Counted from the stretch's first letter, positions 42,580 to 53,886 are shown. The stretch is 64,000 bases of DNA from Enterocloster clostridioformis (GCF_020297485.1 NZ_JAIWZC010000001.1:4278001-4342000), one strand, 5' to 3'. Program-made: numbers and translations. Notes: generated by a model from the letters alone, not told the origin.

Positions 42580-45500
42580 ATGCCAGAAACTAATGAAACT
42601 TATCATCCAATGACATTTGATGCCATTAAGATTGGTCTGGCCTCCCCTGATAAGATTCTGGAGTGGTCCCATGGCGAGGTGAAGAAGCCGGAGACCATCA
42701 ACTACAGGACACTTAAGCCCGAGAAGGACGGTCTGTTCTGTGAGAGAATCTTCGGGCCTAGTAAGGACTGGGAGTGTCATTGCGGTAAATATAAAAAGAT
42801 TCGTTATAAAGGTGTTATCTGCGACCGCTGCGGCGTAGAAGTGACAAAGGCAAGTGTCCGTAGAGAGCGTATGGGCCACATTAAGCTGGCTGCTCCCGTA
42901 TCCCATATATGGTATTTCAAGGGAATTCCCAGCCGTATGGGTCTGATTCTGGACATCTCCCCCAGAACGCTGGAGAAGGTGCTGTACTTTGCGTCCTATA
43001 TCGTTCTGGACCCAGGCTCCACCAGCCTGCAGTATAAGCAGGTCCTGTCCGAGAAGGAGTACAGGGAGGAAGTGGAGAAGTACGGCGGCACCGGCGGCTT
43101 CCGTGTGGGAATGGGCGCCGAGGCCATCCAGGAACTGCTGAGGGCCATTAATCTGGAAAAGGATTCCACAGAACTCAGAAGGGCGCTGGCGGATTCCACC
43201 GGACAGAAGCGCGCGAGAATCATCAAGAGGCTGGAGGTAGTGGAGGCATTCCTTACCTCAGGCAACCGTCCTGAGTGGATGATTATGGATGTGATTCCTG
43301 TCATCCCTCCGGATATCCGTCCCATGGTACAGCTGGACGGCGGACGTTTCGCCACCTCTGATTTGAATGACTTATACAGAAGAATCATAAACAGGAACAA
43401 CCGTTTGGCAAGACTGCTGGAGTTAGGCGCTCCTGATATCATTGTACGCAACGAGAAGCGTATGCTCCAGGAGGCAGTGGATGCCCTGATTGACAACGGA
43501 CGCCGCGGCAGGCCTGTGACCGGCCCCGGCAACAGAGCCCTTAAGTCCCTTTCCGATATGTTAAAGGGTAAGCAGGGACGTTTCCGTCAGAACCTGTTAG
43601 GCAAGCGTGTGGACTATTCCGGACGTTCCGTTATCGTGGTTGGACCTGAGCTTAAGATATACCAGTGCGGTCTTCCAAAGGAAATGGCCATTGAGCTGTT
43701 TAAGCCTTTTGTTATGAAGGAGCTGGTTTCCAACGGAACCGCCCACAATATAAAGAATGCCAAGAAGATGGTAGAGAGACTGCAGCCTGAGGTGTGGGAT
43801 GTGCTTGAGGATGTTATCAAAGAGCACCCCGTCATGCTGAACCGTGCCCCTACCCTGCACAGACTGGGGATCCAGGCGTTTGAGCCCATCCTGGTAGAGG
43901 GTAAGGCCATCAAGCTTCATCCTCTGGTGTGTACGGCCTTCAACGCTGACTTCGACGGCGACCAGATGGCTGTCCATCTGCCGCTTTCCGTAGAGGCCCA
44001 GGCAGAGTGCCGTTTCCTGCTCTTAAGCCCTAACAACCTGTTAAAGCCTTCAGACGGCGGTCCTGTGGCTGTTCCTTCCCAGGATATGGTTCTTGGTATC
44101 TATTACCTGACCCAGGAACGTCCGGGAGCAAAGGGCGAGGGCATGGTATTTAAGAGCGTCAACGAGGCGATTCTGGCATATGAGAACCAGGAGGCAACCC
44201 TTCATTCACGCGTTAAGGTGAGGGTCAGCAAGACCATGCCGGACGGCACTGTGAAGACGGGGACCATTGACTCCACCATCGGACGTTTCATTTTCAATGA
44301 AATCATTCCTCAGGATCTGGGATTTGTGGACAGAAGCATCCCGGAGAACGAGCTGAAGCTGGAAGTGGATTTCCACGTAGCCAAAAAGCAGTTAAAGCAG
44401 ATTCTTGAGAAGGTCATCAACGTACACGGCGCAACCCAGACAGCCGTTACCCTGGATGACATCAAGGCCATTGGATATAAATATTCCACCAGGGCGGCCA
44501 TGACCGTTTCTATTTCCGATATGACCGTGCCTGAGAGCAAACCAAAGCTGATTGAGGAAGCTCAGGCAACAGTGGACCGCATTGCGAAAAACTACCGCCG
44601 CGGACTCATCACCGAGGAAGAGCGCTACAAAGAGGTTATCGAGACATGGAAGACCACCGATGACCAGCTGACGCACGACCTGCTGACCGGCCTGGATAAG
44701 TACAACAATATCTACATGATGGCTGACTCCGGAGCCCGTGGTTCTGATAAGCAGATTAAGCAGCTGGCAGGTATGCGGGGACTGATGGCAGATACCACCG
44801 GTCATACCATCGAGCTTCCTATCAAGTCCAATTTCCGTGAGGGACTGGACGTATTGGAGTACTTTATCTCGGCTCATGGAGCCCGTAAAGGTCTGTCCGA
44901 TACGGCTCTGCGTACGGCTGACTCAGGTTACCTGACCAGACGTCTGGTAGACGTATCACAGGATTTGATTATCCGTGAAGTGGACTGCTGCGAGGGCAGG
45001 GATATCCCATACATGGAAATCAAGGCTTTCATGGATGGAAATGAAGTAATCGAGGACCTGGAAGAGAGAATCACAGGGCGCTATATCGCTGAGACCATCA
45101 CTGACCCGGATACGGGAGAGGTTGTGGTCAAGGCTAACCATATGTGTACACCGAAGCGCGCCGCTGCTGTCATGAAGGTGCTGAATAAGACAGGACGGGG
45201 GTCTGTAAAGATTCGTACCGTCCTCAGCTGTAAGTCCCATATCGGTGTGTGCGCCAAGTGTTACGGCGCCAACATGGCAACGGGCCAGCCTGTACAGGTG
45301 GGCGAGGCTGTCGGCATCATCGCGGCACAGTCCATCGGTGAACCTGGTACACAGCTTACCATGCGTACGTTCCATACGGGCGGCGTGGCCGGCGGCGATA
45401 TCACACAGGGTCTTCCCCGTGTGGAGGAGCTTTTCGAGGCCCGTAAGCCAAAGGGTCTTGCCATCATTACCGAGTTCGGCGGCGTGGTGCAGATTAAGGA

Positions 45501-46290
45501 TACAAAGAAAAAACGCGAGATTACGGTAACCGACAATGAGACCGGCAACGCCAAGACCTATCTGATTCCTTACGGATCCAGAATCAAGGTAATGGACGGC
45601 CAGGTGCTGGAAGCCGGCGACGAGCTGACAGAAGGCAGCATTAACCCCCATGATATCCTGAAAATCAAGGGTGTCCGTGCGGTGCAGGATTACATGCTCC
45701 AGGAAGTACAGCGTGTATACCGTCTCCAGGGCGTGGAAATCAACGATAAGCATATTGAGATGATTGTTCACCAGATGCTTAAGAAAATCAAGATTGAGGA
45801 GAGCGGCGACAGCGATGTGCTGCCGGGCGTATCCATGGATGTTCTGGATTACAACGAGATGAACGAGGCCCTGATTGCCGACGGCAAGAAGCCGGCAGAA
45901 GGCAGACAGGTCATGCTGGGTATCACCAAGGCATCCCTGGCAACGGATTCCTTCTTGTCAGCAGCATCCTTCCAGGAGACCACCAAGGTTCTGACCGAGG
46001 CAGCCATCAACGGCAAGGTTGACCACCTGATTGGCCTGAAGGAGAACGTAATCATCGGTAAGCCGATTCCGGCAGGTACCGGCATGAAGCGTTACCGCAA
46101 GGTGAAGCTGGACACAGACGATTTGATTTCAGATGAGATCATGCTGTCTGATGACGATGAACTGGTAGTCTCTTCCGAGGATGAGAGCGGCAGCGGACTC
46201 ACAGAGGACAATGTTGCCGAGGAAGTTCTGGGAATGGACGATATGGCGGATGTGGATGAGGAAGACGATGCCATAGAGGAAGAAGAATAG
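42580..46290 (+). CDS. rpoC: RNA polymerase beta' subunit
   Basis: A 1236-residue catalytic subunit. ATG 42580 is preferred over ATG 42574 because AAGGGAG (42564-42570) is then 9 bases away. Signature parts: the N-terminal zinc finger [20 protein letters not shown] near residue 60-80, the catalytic [12 protein letters not shown] near 450, the bridge/trigger helix regions ([37 protein letters not shown]), and the C-terminal second zinc site. It ends in an acidic tail like that of RpoB. A strong terminator follows, so this operon does not read through to rpsL. Confidence 0.98.
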   Translation: MPETNETYHPMTFDAIKIGLASPDKILEWSHGEVKKPETINYRTLKPEKDGLFCERIFGPSKDWECHCGKYKKIRYKGVICDRCGVEVTKASVRRERMGHIKLAAPVSHIWYFKGIPSRMGLILDISPRTLEKVLYFASYIVLDPGSTSLQYKQVLSEKEYREEVEKYGGTGGFRVGMGAEAIQELLRAINLEKDSTELRRALADSTGQKRARIIKRLEVVEAFLTSGNRPEWMIMDVIPVIPPDIRPMVQLDGGRFATSDLNDLYRRIINRNNRLARLLELGAPDIIVRNEKRMLQEAVDALIDNGRRGRPVTGPGNRALKSLSDMLKGKQGRFRQNLLGKRVDYSGRSVIVVGPELKIYQCGLPKEMAIELFKPFVMKELVSNGTAHNIKNAKKMVERLQPEVWDVLEDVIKEHPVMLNRAPTLHRLGIQAFEPILVEGKAIKLHPLVCTAFNADFDGDQMAVHLPLSVEAQAECRFLLLSPNNLLKPSDGGPVAVPSQDMVLGIYYLTQERPGAKGEGMVFKSVNEAILAYENQEATLHSRVKVRVSKTMPDGTVKTGTIDSTIGRFIFNEIIPQDLGFVDRSIPENELKLEVDFHVAKKQLKQILEKVINVHGATQTAVTLDDIKAIGYKYSTRAAMTVSISDMTVPESKPKLIEEAQATVDRIAKNYRRGLITEEERYKEVIETWKTTDDQLTHDLLTGLDKYNNIYMMADSGARGSDKQIKQLAGMRGLMADTTGHTIELPIKSNFREGLDVLEYFISAHGARKGLSDTALRTADSGYLTRRLVDVSQDLIIREVDCCEGRDIPYMEIKAFMDGNEVIEDLEERITGRYIAETITDPDTGEVVVKANHMCTPKRAAAVMKVLNKTGRGSVKIRTVLSCKSHIGVCAKCYGANMATGQPVQVGEAVGIIAAQSIGEPGTQLTMRTFHTGGVAGGDITQGLPRVEELFEARKPKGLAIITEFGGVVQIKDTKKKREITVTDNETGNAKTYLIPYGSRIKVMDGQVLEAGDELTEGSINPHDILKIKGVRAVQDYMLQEVQRVYRLQGVEINDKHIEMIVHQMLKKIKIEESGDSDVLPGVSMDVLDYNEMNEALIADGKKPAEGRQVMLGITKASLATDSFLSAASFQETTKVLTEAAINGKVDHLIGLKENVIIGKPIPAGTGMKRYRKVKLDTDDLISDEIMLSDDDELVVSSEDESGSGLTEDNVAEEVLGMDDMADVDEEDDAIEEEE

Positions 46291-46306
46291 ATAGAAGTCT
46301 TATACC

Positions 46307-46356
46307 AAAAATGCTCTGGGAAGAAACGAAATATGTTTCTTTCCAGAGCATTTTTT
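46307..46356 (+). terminator. Terminator of rpoBC
   Basis: AAAATGCTCTGG (from 46307) pairs with CCAGAGCATTTT (from 46343), with an inner AGAAAC/GTTTCT pair, then a T-run to 46356. Confidence 0.9.
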
Positions 46357-46401
46357 AGTGGGGGATAAAGAGCGGGATTTAGAAGAAATGGAAGCATAGA
46401 A

Positions 46402-47400
46402 TTATTTCCACGGCATTTTCCTTTTGTACTCATAGTAGATTCGCAGAAGCTGGCTCCTCTTGGTGACATTTACCTTTTGGAAAATGTTATGTATATGGGT
46501 CTTTACCGTGCCGATGGAGATGTACAGCGCGTCGCTGATTTCCTGGTTATTCTTATCCGTGAGAAGAATCTTCAAGATGTCCTGTTCCCGGGAGGTCAGC
46601 TGATAGTGATTGGCAAAGTGGAGGAAGGCCGTGTCGGCATCTTCCTGGTCCGGAGGAATCTGGACAGAAGGAGGCGGCGTTTCCTGGAAAATGGTTCCGG
46701 CATCCCCTACATCCAGACGCGGAAGCCTAAGCTGCCTTGTCAGGTATTTGATGGCGTATATGGAGTATATGATACTCATGATATCCTCGGATAAACTGCG
46801 GTTGTTGATTTTGACCATGGGATTGGAGTAAACATCAAAGGAAAAGATTACTATGGTGTCTTCGATGAGAATCAGCACGGAAAATATCACGGTTACTCCC
46901 AGCAGGGTTTTATAGGAGACCATTTCCCTGTCAAGGCTCTCCGGGTATTGGCTCAGATATAAAAGCCCTGAGGTCCCAAGGTAAAATGTAAAAATCTGGG
47001 CAGGAAGATAGTAAAGCCAGACCTTCAGTGCTCCGCCTCCTGCCATGGGAGCGAACAGCAGGGCCAGGCCCAGGAGAATCAGGGCAGCGCTGTCCCGGAC
47101 AGTCTGCCTACCGGGAAGGACCAGTCTCTGTATGGTAACCAGACAGTAGTTGGATACGAGATAAATCAATGTTTTAAAGGCGGGTACGGTCATGAACTGA
47201 AGATCGTAAAGGGTGGAGAAATCCTCCAGGAATTCAGTCATATAGATAATCACATTATCAAATATGTAAGAGAGAAATAGGGCGGCTGTCACTGCGAACA
47301 GCGGTCTTTTTTTGTGGCTGTAATTTAAGATGGAAGATGTGACAACGACTGTGTAAAGGACAATCAGAAAAATATTATAGATGAAAATCAGTATATCCAT
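46402..47400 (-). CDS. aguR: Membrane-bound LuxR-type regulator, AguR-like
   Basis: A 332-residue protein with seven or so hydrophobic helices in residues 1-220 and a C-terminal LuxR/GerE HTH (TSREQDILKILLTDKNNQEI, then LYISIGTVKTHIHNIFQKV). This one-component architecture, together with divergent placement upstream of an agmatine deiminase operon, matches AguR, the agmatine-sensing activator of lactic acid bacteria. RBS CAGGAGGT. IS630 lies 74 bases upstream of the start and separates it from ptcA. The agmatine-sensing role is inferred from context. Confidence 0.7.
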   Translation of the reverse strand: MDILIFIYNIFLIVLYTVVVTSSILNYSHKKRPLFAVTAALFLSYIFDNVIIYMTEFLEDFSTLYDLQFMTVPAFKTLIYLVSNYCLVTIQRLVLPGRQTVRDSAALILLGLALLFAPMAGGGALKVWLYYLPAQIFTFYLGTSGLLYLSQYPESLDREMVSYKTLLGVTVIFSVLILIEDTIVIFSFDVYSNPMVKINNRSLSEDIMSIIYSIYAIKYLTRQLRLPRLDVGDAGTIFQETPPPSVQIPPDQEDADTAFLHFANHYQLTSREQDILKILLTDKNNQEISDALYISIGTVKTHIHNIFQKVNVTKRSQLLRIYYEYKRKMPWK

Positions 47401-47428
47401 AGATTACCTCCTGCTGGTATACCATTTT

Positions 47429-47451
47429 TGACAGTGGCTGATGTGCTGTCA
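47429..47451. promoter_or_regulatory. Candidate operator upstream of the AguR-like gene
   Basis: TGACAG (47429-47434) and CTGTCA (47446-47451) form a perfect 6-base inverted repeat with an 11-base spacer, 29 bases upstream of the regulator's start codon and 22 bases from the IS630 boundary. It may bind the regulator, or form part of its promoter. Confidence 0.45.
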
Positions 47452-47563
47452 TTTATGCTGTGACACACTAGTACAGCATTGCCAAAATAATAATGAATAG
47501 ACGTTGCTTTTTTATTGTAGTCGGTGCATAATAATTCTATCACTAAAGAATGGATGGGTTATT

Positions 47564-48813
47564 ATGCGAAGGAAAACAATTGATACTATCCCGGTTTTAT
47601 CTGATGCCATGAAAAACATATTATCTGCTTTTTCAAAAAGCCGCTCCCTTCCGTCAGGACTGGTCAAAAGAGCCAGCATTGTCCTGCTTGCGTCACAGGG
47701 GGAACTCAACCAGAATATTGCACCACAGGTCGGGCTTCATTATAATAATGTTGCCACCTGGCGCAGTCGGTTCCTCGCGGCGCTCCCAGCCTTGCGGAGG
47801 ATTGAAATGGACGACCCGAAAAAGCTTGAAGATGAGATACGGGCAGTCCTGTCCGATAAAAAACGCCCCGGTGCCCCGTCTGTTTTTACGCCGGACCAGA
47901 TCATGCGGATCATCGACCTTGCCTGCAGCAGCCCAAATGATTTTGGGTACGAAGTAAGCCAGTGGAGTCTCCCGCTGTTAGTGGCAGAAATTAAAAAGCA
48001 GGGGATCGCTGAACAGATTTCTGAGAAATCTGTCAGCCGTTTTTTAAAAATGAGGTAGATTTACATCCCCACAAAATCCGTTACTGGCTTCATTCTTCGG
48101 AAAAGACGGAAGCCCCGGAATCTTTTGCGCGGAAAGTAAACGAAATCTGCGGCCTGTACCAGAGTGCCCAGGAACAAAGCCGGGAAGGTGCACACATTGT
48201 TTCCACGGATGAAATGACCGGGGTACAAGCGCTGGAACATAAATATCCTGACAAGCTCCCATTACCCGGCCAGTGCGCCAAAATGGAGTTTGAGTATATC
48301 CGCCATGGCACGACCAGCCTCATCGGGTTCTTTGATGTTGCAACGGGCCGTATGGAAATGCCGTATTTAAACTCCACACGCACAGAAGAGGATTTTGTGG
48401 AAGCCGTGAAAGCATTGGTAGGGACAGACCCGCAAGCCCCATGGACATTTATATGCGATGGCCTAAACACCCATAAATCGGAAGCCCTTGTCCGCTTTGT
48501 GGCAGAAGCCTGTGCCCTTGGCGTGGAACTGGGCAAAAAAGGGAAAACAGGGATCCTTAAAAGTATGGAAAGCCGAGCGGATTTCCTGCATGACCCTTCC
48601 CACCGGATCCGCTTTGTCTATACTCCGAAACACAGTTCCTGGATGAACCAGATTGAGATATGGTTTGGCATCATTAACCGGAAGCTGCTGAAGCGGAAAA
48701 GCTACCTATCAATAGAAGAACTGGAAGCAAGCATCCTGCGCTTTATTGAACAATACAATCTTACAGCACACCCATTTAAGTGGACATATGCCGGGATACC
48801 ATTAGTAATTTAA
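47564..48813 (+). CDS. IS630 transposase made by -1 programmed frameshift
   Basis: Frame 1 (47564-48058, start MRRKTIDTIPVLSD) encodes the HTH DNA-binding half. Frame 2 continues from the slip site with NEVDLHPHKIRYWLHSSEKT and carries the DDE core: STDEM near 48205, FICDGLNTHKS near 48455, and WMNQIEIWFGIINRKLL near 48645 with the catalytic Glu. The slip site is T-TTT-TTA at 48040-48046, 10 bases before the frame 1 stop. Without the shift a 165-residue protein results. Alternatively frame 2 could start alone at 48214, but it would lose the first catalytic Asp region. Confidence 0.85.
48040..48046 (+). promoter_or_regulatory. Slippery heptamer for -1 frameshifting
   Basis: TTTTTTA read as T-TTT-TTA in frame 1, followed by AAAAATG. 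A -1 slip joins frame 1 (SVSRFL) to frame 2 (KNEVDL) with no missing residue. Confidence 0.75.
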
Positions 48814-48838
48814 TCACTGATATTTAAGCAATGCTGTA

Positions 48839-49126
48839 CTAGAGTATACCAAAAATCTAAAATATATCAAACGTTTTATTTGGAAAAATATTGAAAAAAT
48901 TGTGCATATTTCATAAAAGGTTTAGGGGAGTTTAGATAATTTGTTATAAAAGACTGAGTAAAATCAAACTTTCGACCGCTGAGAATTGGTCATTTTCTCA
49001 ATCTCTGAATCCATCCCGGGGATGATTTTAAACTCGGTCCCGTGGGGCTATGATGACGTCACAAGGCGCCGGACAGCCCTGAAGCATCCGGCAGAGCAAA
49101 AACAATATAATACAGGAGGAAACAAC
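48839..49126 (+). promoter_or_regulatory. Leader and control region of the agmatine operon, right of IS630
   Basis: This 288-base gap holds the remaining half of the aguR-ptcA intergenic region. A possible -10 (TTATAA at about 48950) has no good -35, as expected for an activator-dependent promoter; TTGAAA at 48890 with a distant TA-rich box is an alternative. Downstream, GACC (48976) pairs with GGTC (48990), and TGACGTCA forms a short palindrome near 49053. No CRE site is evident. Confidence 0.4.
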
Positions 49127-50143
49127 ATGTCAGTAAAAGATTTCATCGACACAAACGAATTCACCAAGGAGGAACTAATGGACATCATCAATCTTTCATT
49201 AAAGATTAAAAGATGCATCAAGGCGGGCTGCTATCCTCAATTATTAAGGAACAAATCCCTGGGAATGATATTCCAGCAGTCATCCACCAGGACAAGGGTA
49301 TCTTTTGAGACAGCCATGCAGCAGTTAGGCGGACATGCACAGTACCTGGCACCCGGACAGATTCAGCTGGGCGGACATGAGACAATCGAAGATACAAGCG
49401 CAGTGCTTTCCCGCCTGGTAGATATCCTCATGGCACGTGTGGACCGTCACAAGAGCGTGGTAGATCTGGCTAAGAACGCTTCAATCCCGGTCATCAATGG
49501 AATGTCCGATTATAACCATCCGACCCAGGAAATGGGTGATTTATGTACCATGATTGAGCATTTGCCGGCGGGTAAGAAATTAGAGGACTGCAAGGTGGTA
49601 TTCGTAGGCGACGCAACCCAGGTATGCGCTTCCTTAATGTTCATCACCACCAAGATGGGAATGAACTTCGTGCACTTCGGACCGGAGGGTTACCAGTTAA
49701 ATGAAAACCACAGGGCAATCGCAGAGACAAACTGCAAGGTAAGCGGCGGAACCTTCCTGGTTACTGATAATGAAGATGAAGCGCTTAAGGACGCTGACTT
49801 TGTATATACCGATGTATGGTACGGCCTGTACGACGCAGAGCTGTCCGAGGAGGAGCGGATGGCTATCTTCTATCCTAAATACCAGGTAACTCCGGCCATG
49901 ATGGCCAAGGCTGCTCCCCATGTGAAATTCATGCACTGTCTGCCTGCCTCCAGAGGAGAAGAGGTTGTGAATGAAGTGATTGATGCCGGATATTCCGTTG
50001 TATTTGACGAGGCTGAGAATCGCCTGACCGCTATGAGGGGACTTCTGGTATATTTCCTGAATCAGGCTGAGAAGAAAGCAGATGAAGAGGAAAAAGCAAA
50101 GGCAAAAGCGGATTTGGAAGTATTCTTAAAGAAAGCGCTGTAA
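49127..50143 (+). CDS. ptcA: Putrescine carbamoyltransferase
   Basis: A 338-residue transcarbamylase that phosphorolyses carbamoylputrescine to putrescine and carbamoyl phosphate. The carbamoyl-phosphate loop [13 protein letters not shown], the long [19 protein letters not shown] stretch, [19 protein letters not shown], and [19 protein letters not shown] are all present. The [13 protein letters not shown] loop and the extra C-terminal helix ([20 protein letters not shown]) distinguish PTCase from ornithine transcarbamylase. Start ATG 49127 after AGGAGGA; an upstream extension lacks an RBS. First gene of the operon. Confidence 0.92.
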   Translation: MSVKDFIDTNEFTKEELMDIINLSLKIKRCIKAGCYPQLLRNKSLGMIFQQSSTRTRVSFETAMQQLGGHAQYLAPGQIQLGGHETIEDTSAVLSRLVDILMARVDRHKSVVDLAKNASIPVINGMSDYNHPTQEMGDLCTMIEHLPAGKKLEDCKVVFVGDATQVCASLMFITTKMGMNFVHFGPEGYQLNENHRAIAETNCKVSGGTFLVTDNEDEALKDADFVYTDVWYGLYDAELSEEERMAIFYPKYQVTPAMMAKAAPHVKFMHCLPASRGEEVVNEVIDAGYSVVFDEAENRLTAMRGLLVYFLNQAEKKADEEEKAKAKADLEVFLKKAL

Positions 50144-50169
50144 TTTAGCAAGTAAAGGGGGCAAAACAC

Positions 50170-51597
50170 ATGGCTGAAAACACAAGGCCGGAAACACAAG
50201 GAAAGAAAAAATTTAAATTAACGGATGCGATACTGTCCGTTATCTGTGTTGTATTCGTGGCAGAAGCAGCGGCGCCTGTGGCTGCAATCGGAAACTCCCA
50301 GTATTTCTGGTGGATTTTCCTCATGCTCACCTTCCTGCTGCCCTACGGGCTTATTGCCTCGGAACTGGGAACCACCTATGACGGGGAAGGCGGATTGTAT
50401 GACTGGGTGAGGAAAGCGTTCGGAGCCAAATGGGGTACCAGGGTCTCCTGGTATTACTGGATTAACTTTCCGCTGTGGATGGCATCCCTGGCTGTCATGT
50501 GCCCGAATATGTTCAGTATCGTCATAGGACATCCCATTGGCGTGATTCCTTCGCTAATTATAGAGCTGGCGTTTATCTGGGTGATTGTAGCTATCAGCTT
50601 CTTCCCTGTGTGTGACAGCGTGTGGATTCTCAACGGCGCAGCCCTGATTAAGGTGCTGTTGGCAGTGATAGTAGGGGGACTGGGCATATACGGGGCAGTG
50701 ACCCATGGCGTGGCCAACCAGTATACGGCGGCTTCTCTGATGCCGTCCTTTGACGCAAAGAGTCTGTCCTTCATTTCCGTGATTCTATTTAATTTTTTAG
50801 GATTTGAGGTAGTGTGCACCTTTGCGGACAATATGGAGAACCCGAAAAAACAGATTCCGCAGGCTATTGTTTCAGGCGGTCTTGTGATTGCGGCCATATA
50901 CATATTCTCAGCCTTCGGAATCGGCGTGGCCATTCCCACTGCCGAGGTCAGCACCAGCAGCGGGCTGATTGACAGCCTTCAGCTTCTGACCGGAAAGACT
51001 GGCAGTCTGTTCATCTCCGTCATGGCTGTTATGTTTGTACTGACGCTGTTTGGAAATATGATTTCCTGGTCCCTGGGAGTCAACAATGTGGCCAGCTATG
51101 CTGCTGAGCAGAGGGATATGCCGGAGGTATTTGCTAAAAAGAGCGTCAAAAACAGCATGCCGGTGGGCGCTGCAATGATGAATGGTATTGTGGCCAGCGT
51201 GGTTGTCATCCTTGCGCCTATTCTGCCCAACCAGGATTTGTTCTGGAGCTTCTTTGCACTGAACTTGGTGATGTTCCTGCTAGCATACCTGCCCGTATTC
51301 CCGGCATTTCTGAGACTGCGTTCCATTGACCCGGAGACGGAGAGACCATTTAAAGTAGGCGGAAGCAAGACATTCCTCAGGTTGCTGGCAGCACTTCCCA
51401 TGATTATGATAGTCATATCATTGATTTTTATAGCAGTGCCCATGAGCTTTGATGCCCAGACATTAAATGAAGTACTGCCTATTACCATTGGTTCCGTTGT
51501 GTTCGTTGGCATAGGAGAAATGCTGGCAGCCGGAAAACGTAAAGTGACAAAGGCCGGAACTGCGGCCGGGATGAAGAAGGCGGCAGAAACGGAGTAG
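50170..51597 (+). CDS. aguD: Agmatine:putrescine antiporter (APC superfamily)
   Basis: A 475-residue, 12-helix APC transporter. It starts 26 bases after ptcA with an AAAGGGGG site. Typical APC parts are AEAAAPVAAIGNSQYFWWIF, YDGEGGLYDWVRKAFGAKWG and FLGFEVVCTFADNMENPKKQ. Its place between ptcA and aguA, exactly as in other agmatine deiminase operons, is the main reason for calling it the agmatine/putrescine exchanger. The basic tail (RKVTKAGTAAGMKKA) is cytoplasmic. Confidence 0.85.
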   Translation: MAENTRPETQGKKKFKLTDAILSVICVVFVAEAAAPVAAIGNSQYFWWIFLMLTFLLPYGLIASELGTTYDGEGGLYDWVRKAFGAKWGTRVSWYYWINFPLWMASLAVMCPNMFSIVIGHPIGVIPSLIIELAFIWVIVAISFFPVCDSVWILNGAALIKVLLAVIVGGLGIYGAVTHGVANQYTAASLMPSFDAKSLSFISVILFNFLGFEVVCTFADNMENPKKQIPQAIVSGGLVIAAIYIFSAFGIGVAIPTAEVSTSSGLIDSLQLLTGKTGSLFISVMAVMFVLTLFGNMISWSLGVNNVASYAAEQRDMPEVFAKKSVKNSMPVGAAMMNGIVASVVVILAPILPNQDLFWSFFALNLVMFLLAYLPVFPAFLRLRSIDPETERPFKVGGSKTFLRLLAALPMIMIVISLIFIAVPMSFDAQTLNEVLPITIGSVVFVGIGEMLAAGKRKVTKAGTAAGMKKAAETE

Positions 51598-51657
51598 AAG
51601 CGGACCTGGTGAGCGGGCAGGGCCCATAGAAAAAAGAATGAGAGGAAGGTATTTTAC

Positions 51658-52749
51658 ATGAAAACATATACAACGACCCCAAAACAGGATGGCTTTAGGA
51701 TGCCGGGAGAATTTGAACCACATGAGGGCTGCTGGATTATCTGGCCTGAGAGACCGGATAACTGGAGACTGGGAGCAAAACCGGCACAGAAGGTCTTCGT
51801 GGAGGTGGCAAAGGCCATCAGCCGCTTTGAACCGGTAACCGTATGCGTAAGCAATGCACAGTATGACAATGCCAGATACCAGCTTCCGGAAGATGTACGT
51901 GTTGTGGAAATGTCCACGGATGATTCCTGGATTCGCGACTGTGGCCCCACATTTGTGACCAATGGAACCGAGGTCAGGGGTGTTGACTGGTCCTTTAACG
52001 CTTGGGGCGGACTGGTTGACGGTCTGTATTTCCCATGGGATAAGGATGACCATGTGGCAAGAAAGGTGTGCGACATTGAGCGCAAGGGCAGGTACCGTCT
52101 GGATGATTTCATATTAGAAGGCGGTTCTATCCATGTGGACGGCGAGGGCACCCTGATTGTGACTGAAGAATGCCTGTTAAGCGGGGGCAGGAACTCCCAT
52201 CTCACAAAAAAGGAAATTGAGGATGTGCTGAAGGAGTATCTGAACCTGGAGAAAATTATCTGGATTCCGTATGGCATTTATAATGATGAGACGAACGGCC
52301 ATGTGGATAATATCATCCATTATATTGCCCCGGGTCAGGTAATCCTGGCATGGACGGATGATAAGGACGACCCGCAGTATGATATATGCCAGAAAGCATA
52401 TGAGGTGTTGAGCGCGGAGACAGATGCAAAGGGCCGTAAGCTGAATATCCATAAGCTGACGCTGCCTAAGAACATCCTTATTACCAGAGGAGAGAGCGAG
52501 GGCGTCGACGCTGTGGACGGCACGCTTCCCCGCATGGAAGGTGACAGACTGGCAGCATCCTATGCCAACTTTTATATTGCCAATGGAGGTGTTGTATTCC
52601 CCATGTTCCATGACGAGAATGATGAGAAGGCCAGAAGGACACTGGAGGAATGCTTCCCGGGCCGCGAGGTGGTGGGCATCTATGCCAGGGAAATCCTTTT
52701 GGGCGGCGGCAACATCCACTGCATTACCCAGCAGCAGCCAAAGGCATGA
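51658..52749 (+). CDS. aguA: Agmatine deiminase
   Basis: A 363-residue enzyme of the guanidino-group-modifying fold that converts agmatine to N-carbamoylputrescine and ammonia. Family motifs: [20 protein letters not shown] at the start, [13 protein letters not shown], the catalytic His in [11 protein letters not shown], and the nucleophilic Cys in [15 protein letters not shown] at residue 355, near the end. The start follows GAGGAAGG. Third gene of the operon, 60 bases after aguD and 48 bases before aguC. Confidence 0.95.
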   Translation: MKTYTTTPKQDGFRMPGEFEPHEGCWIIWPERPDNWRLGAKPAQKVFVEVAKAISRFEPVTVCVSNAQYDNARYQLPEDVRVVEMSTDDSWIRDCGPTFVTNGTEVRGVDWSFNAWGGLVDGLYFPWDKDDHVARKVCDIERKGRYRLDDFILEGGSIHVDGEGTLIVTEECLLSGGRNSHLTKKEIEDVLKEYLNLEKIIWIPYGIYNDETNGHVDNIIHYIAPGQVILAWTDDKDDPQYDICQKAYEVLSAETDAKGRKLNIHKLTLPKNILITRGESEGVDAVDGTLPRMEGDRLAASYANFYIANGGVVFPMFHDENDEKARRTLEECFPGREVVGIYAREILLGGGNIHCITQQQPKA

Positions 52750-52797
52750 GGATTCCGGAGCGGAAATAAAATAGATGACAGAAAGGAAGATAGGAGT

Positions 52798-53736
52798 ATG
52801 TCAAGAATTGTAATCGCCCTTGGGGGAAATGCACTGGGAAATACGCCTAAGGAACAGCAGGAGCGCATCGACAATGCGGCACCCGCTCTCACCGGGCTGA
52901 TTAAACAGGGGCATGAGATTATCATCAGTCATGGAAATGGACCCCAGGTAGGGATGATACGCCAGGCATTTGATACGGCCAGTGCCGCCAACGAAAAAGT
53001 ACCTGTCTTTGAATTACCTGAGTGTACGGCCATGAGCCAGGGTTATATCGGGTTCCATCTGCAGAAGGGAATCAAGAAGGAACTGCGCAGGGAAGGAATG
53101 CCGTGGCATGTGGCAACCGTGGTAACACAGATTGTAGTGGATAAGGATGACCCGGCGTTTCTGAATCCCACGAAGCCCATTGGCAGTTTTTATACAGCGG
53201 AAGAGGCCCTGAAGATGATGAGGGAAAATCCAAAGCTGCACATGAAGGAGGATGCGGGAAGAGGCTACCGTCAGATGGTGGCTTCGCCCAAACCAGTGGA
53301 TATTGCGGAACGGGATTCCATCTTAAACCTTCTGGACCATGAATTCATTGTCATTGCCTGCGGAGGCGGGGGGATACCTGTGATATTGGATGAGAATGGT
53401 GACTATGAAAGTATACCGGCTGTCATAGACAAGGACTTTGCATCTGCCAAGCTGGCAGAGCTGGTGGACGCTGATTACCTGTTTATCCTGACAGCTGTGG
53501 ATCGGGTGGCGGTAAATTACGGAAAACCGGAGCAGCGGGAATTGAAGGAAATCACAGTGGAGGAAGCGGAAAACCTGTGCCGCGAAGGTCACTTCGCACC
53601 GGGAAGCATGCTTCCCAAAGTAGAGGCAGCCATGGAATTTGCACGTAGCAAAAAGGGCAGGAATGCGGTGATTTCATCCCTTGAAAAGGCTCCCTTAGCC
53701 ATGATTGGGGAAAGCGGGACTAGGATTGCCCTGTGA
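52798..53736 (+). CDS. aguC: Carbamate kinase
   Basis: A 312-residue kinase that uses carbamoyl phosphate from PtcA to make ATP, ammonia and CO2. Motifs: RIVIALGGNALGNTPKEQQE, ISHGNGPQVGMI, VVASPKPVDI-like loop (MVASPKPVDIAERD), the IACGGGGIPVIL nucleotide loop, and ILTAVDRVAVNYGKPEQREL. Its place as last gene of the agmatine operon favours the AguC name over the arginine-pathway ArcC. A terminator follows 120 bases later. Confidence 0.93.
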   Translation: MSRIVIALGGNALGNTPKEQQERIDNAAPALTGLIKQGHEIIISHGNGPQVGMIRQAFDTASAANEKVPVFELPECTAMSQGYIGFHLQKGIKKELRREGMPWHVATVVTQIVVDKDDPAFLNPTKPIGSFYTAEEALKMMRENPKLHMKEDAGRGYRQMVASPKPVDIAERDSILNLLDHEFIVIACGGGGIPVILDENGDYESIPAVIDKDFASAKLAELVDADYLFILTAVDRVAVNYGKPEQRELKEITVEEAENLCREGHFAPGSMLPKVEAAMEFARSKKGRNAVISSLEKAPLAMIGESGTRIAL

Positions 53737-53855
53737 TGGGGATGTATGCCTCTGCCGGACATGAGACATCACATAACCATACTGATTTTGACTGGTTCAG
53801 ATATGAAATCATAGAAGAGTGATACTGCAGAAAGATGATATAGATGTATATTGAT

Positions 53856-53886
53856 AAGGCCAGGGCTTCGCGCCCGGCCTTTTTCT
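53856..53886. terminator. Intrinsic terminator between aguC and the XRE gene
   Basis: AAGGCC..GGGC pairs with GC.CC.GGCCTT around a TTC loop, followed by TTTTTC. It serves the agmatine operon and possibly the convergent XRE gene. Confidence 0.8.

Larger units (their letters stand above)
47474..48836 (+). mobile_element. IS630 family insertion sequence
   Basis: The 1363-base element has ends CAGCATTGC (47474) and GCAATGCTG (48836) and is flanked by a TA duplication at 47472-47473 and 48837-48838, with CTAG on both outer sides. It is complete, with both transposase frames and a frameshift signal, so it is probably young and active. It occupies the intergenic region between the AguR-like gene and ptcA. 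Confidence 0.93.

Noticed and set aside
49053..49062. TGACGTCA palindrome upstream of ptcA as an operator
   Set aside because: Only 8 bases long and located in the untranslated leader; too common to interpret without further copies.
48986..49126. Upstream extension of PtcA
   Set aside because: No RBS; family alignment starts at [12 protein letters not shown] after AGGAGGA.
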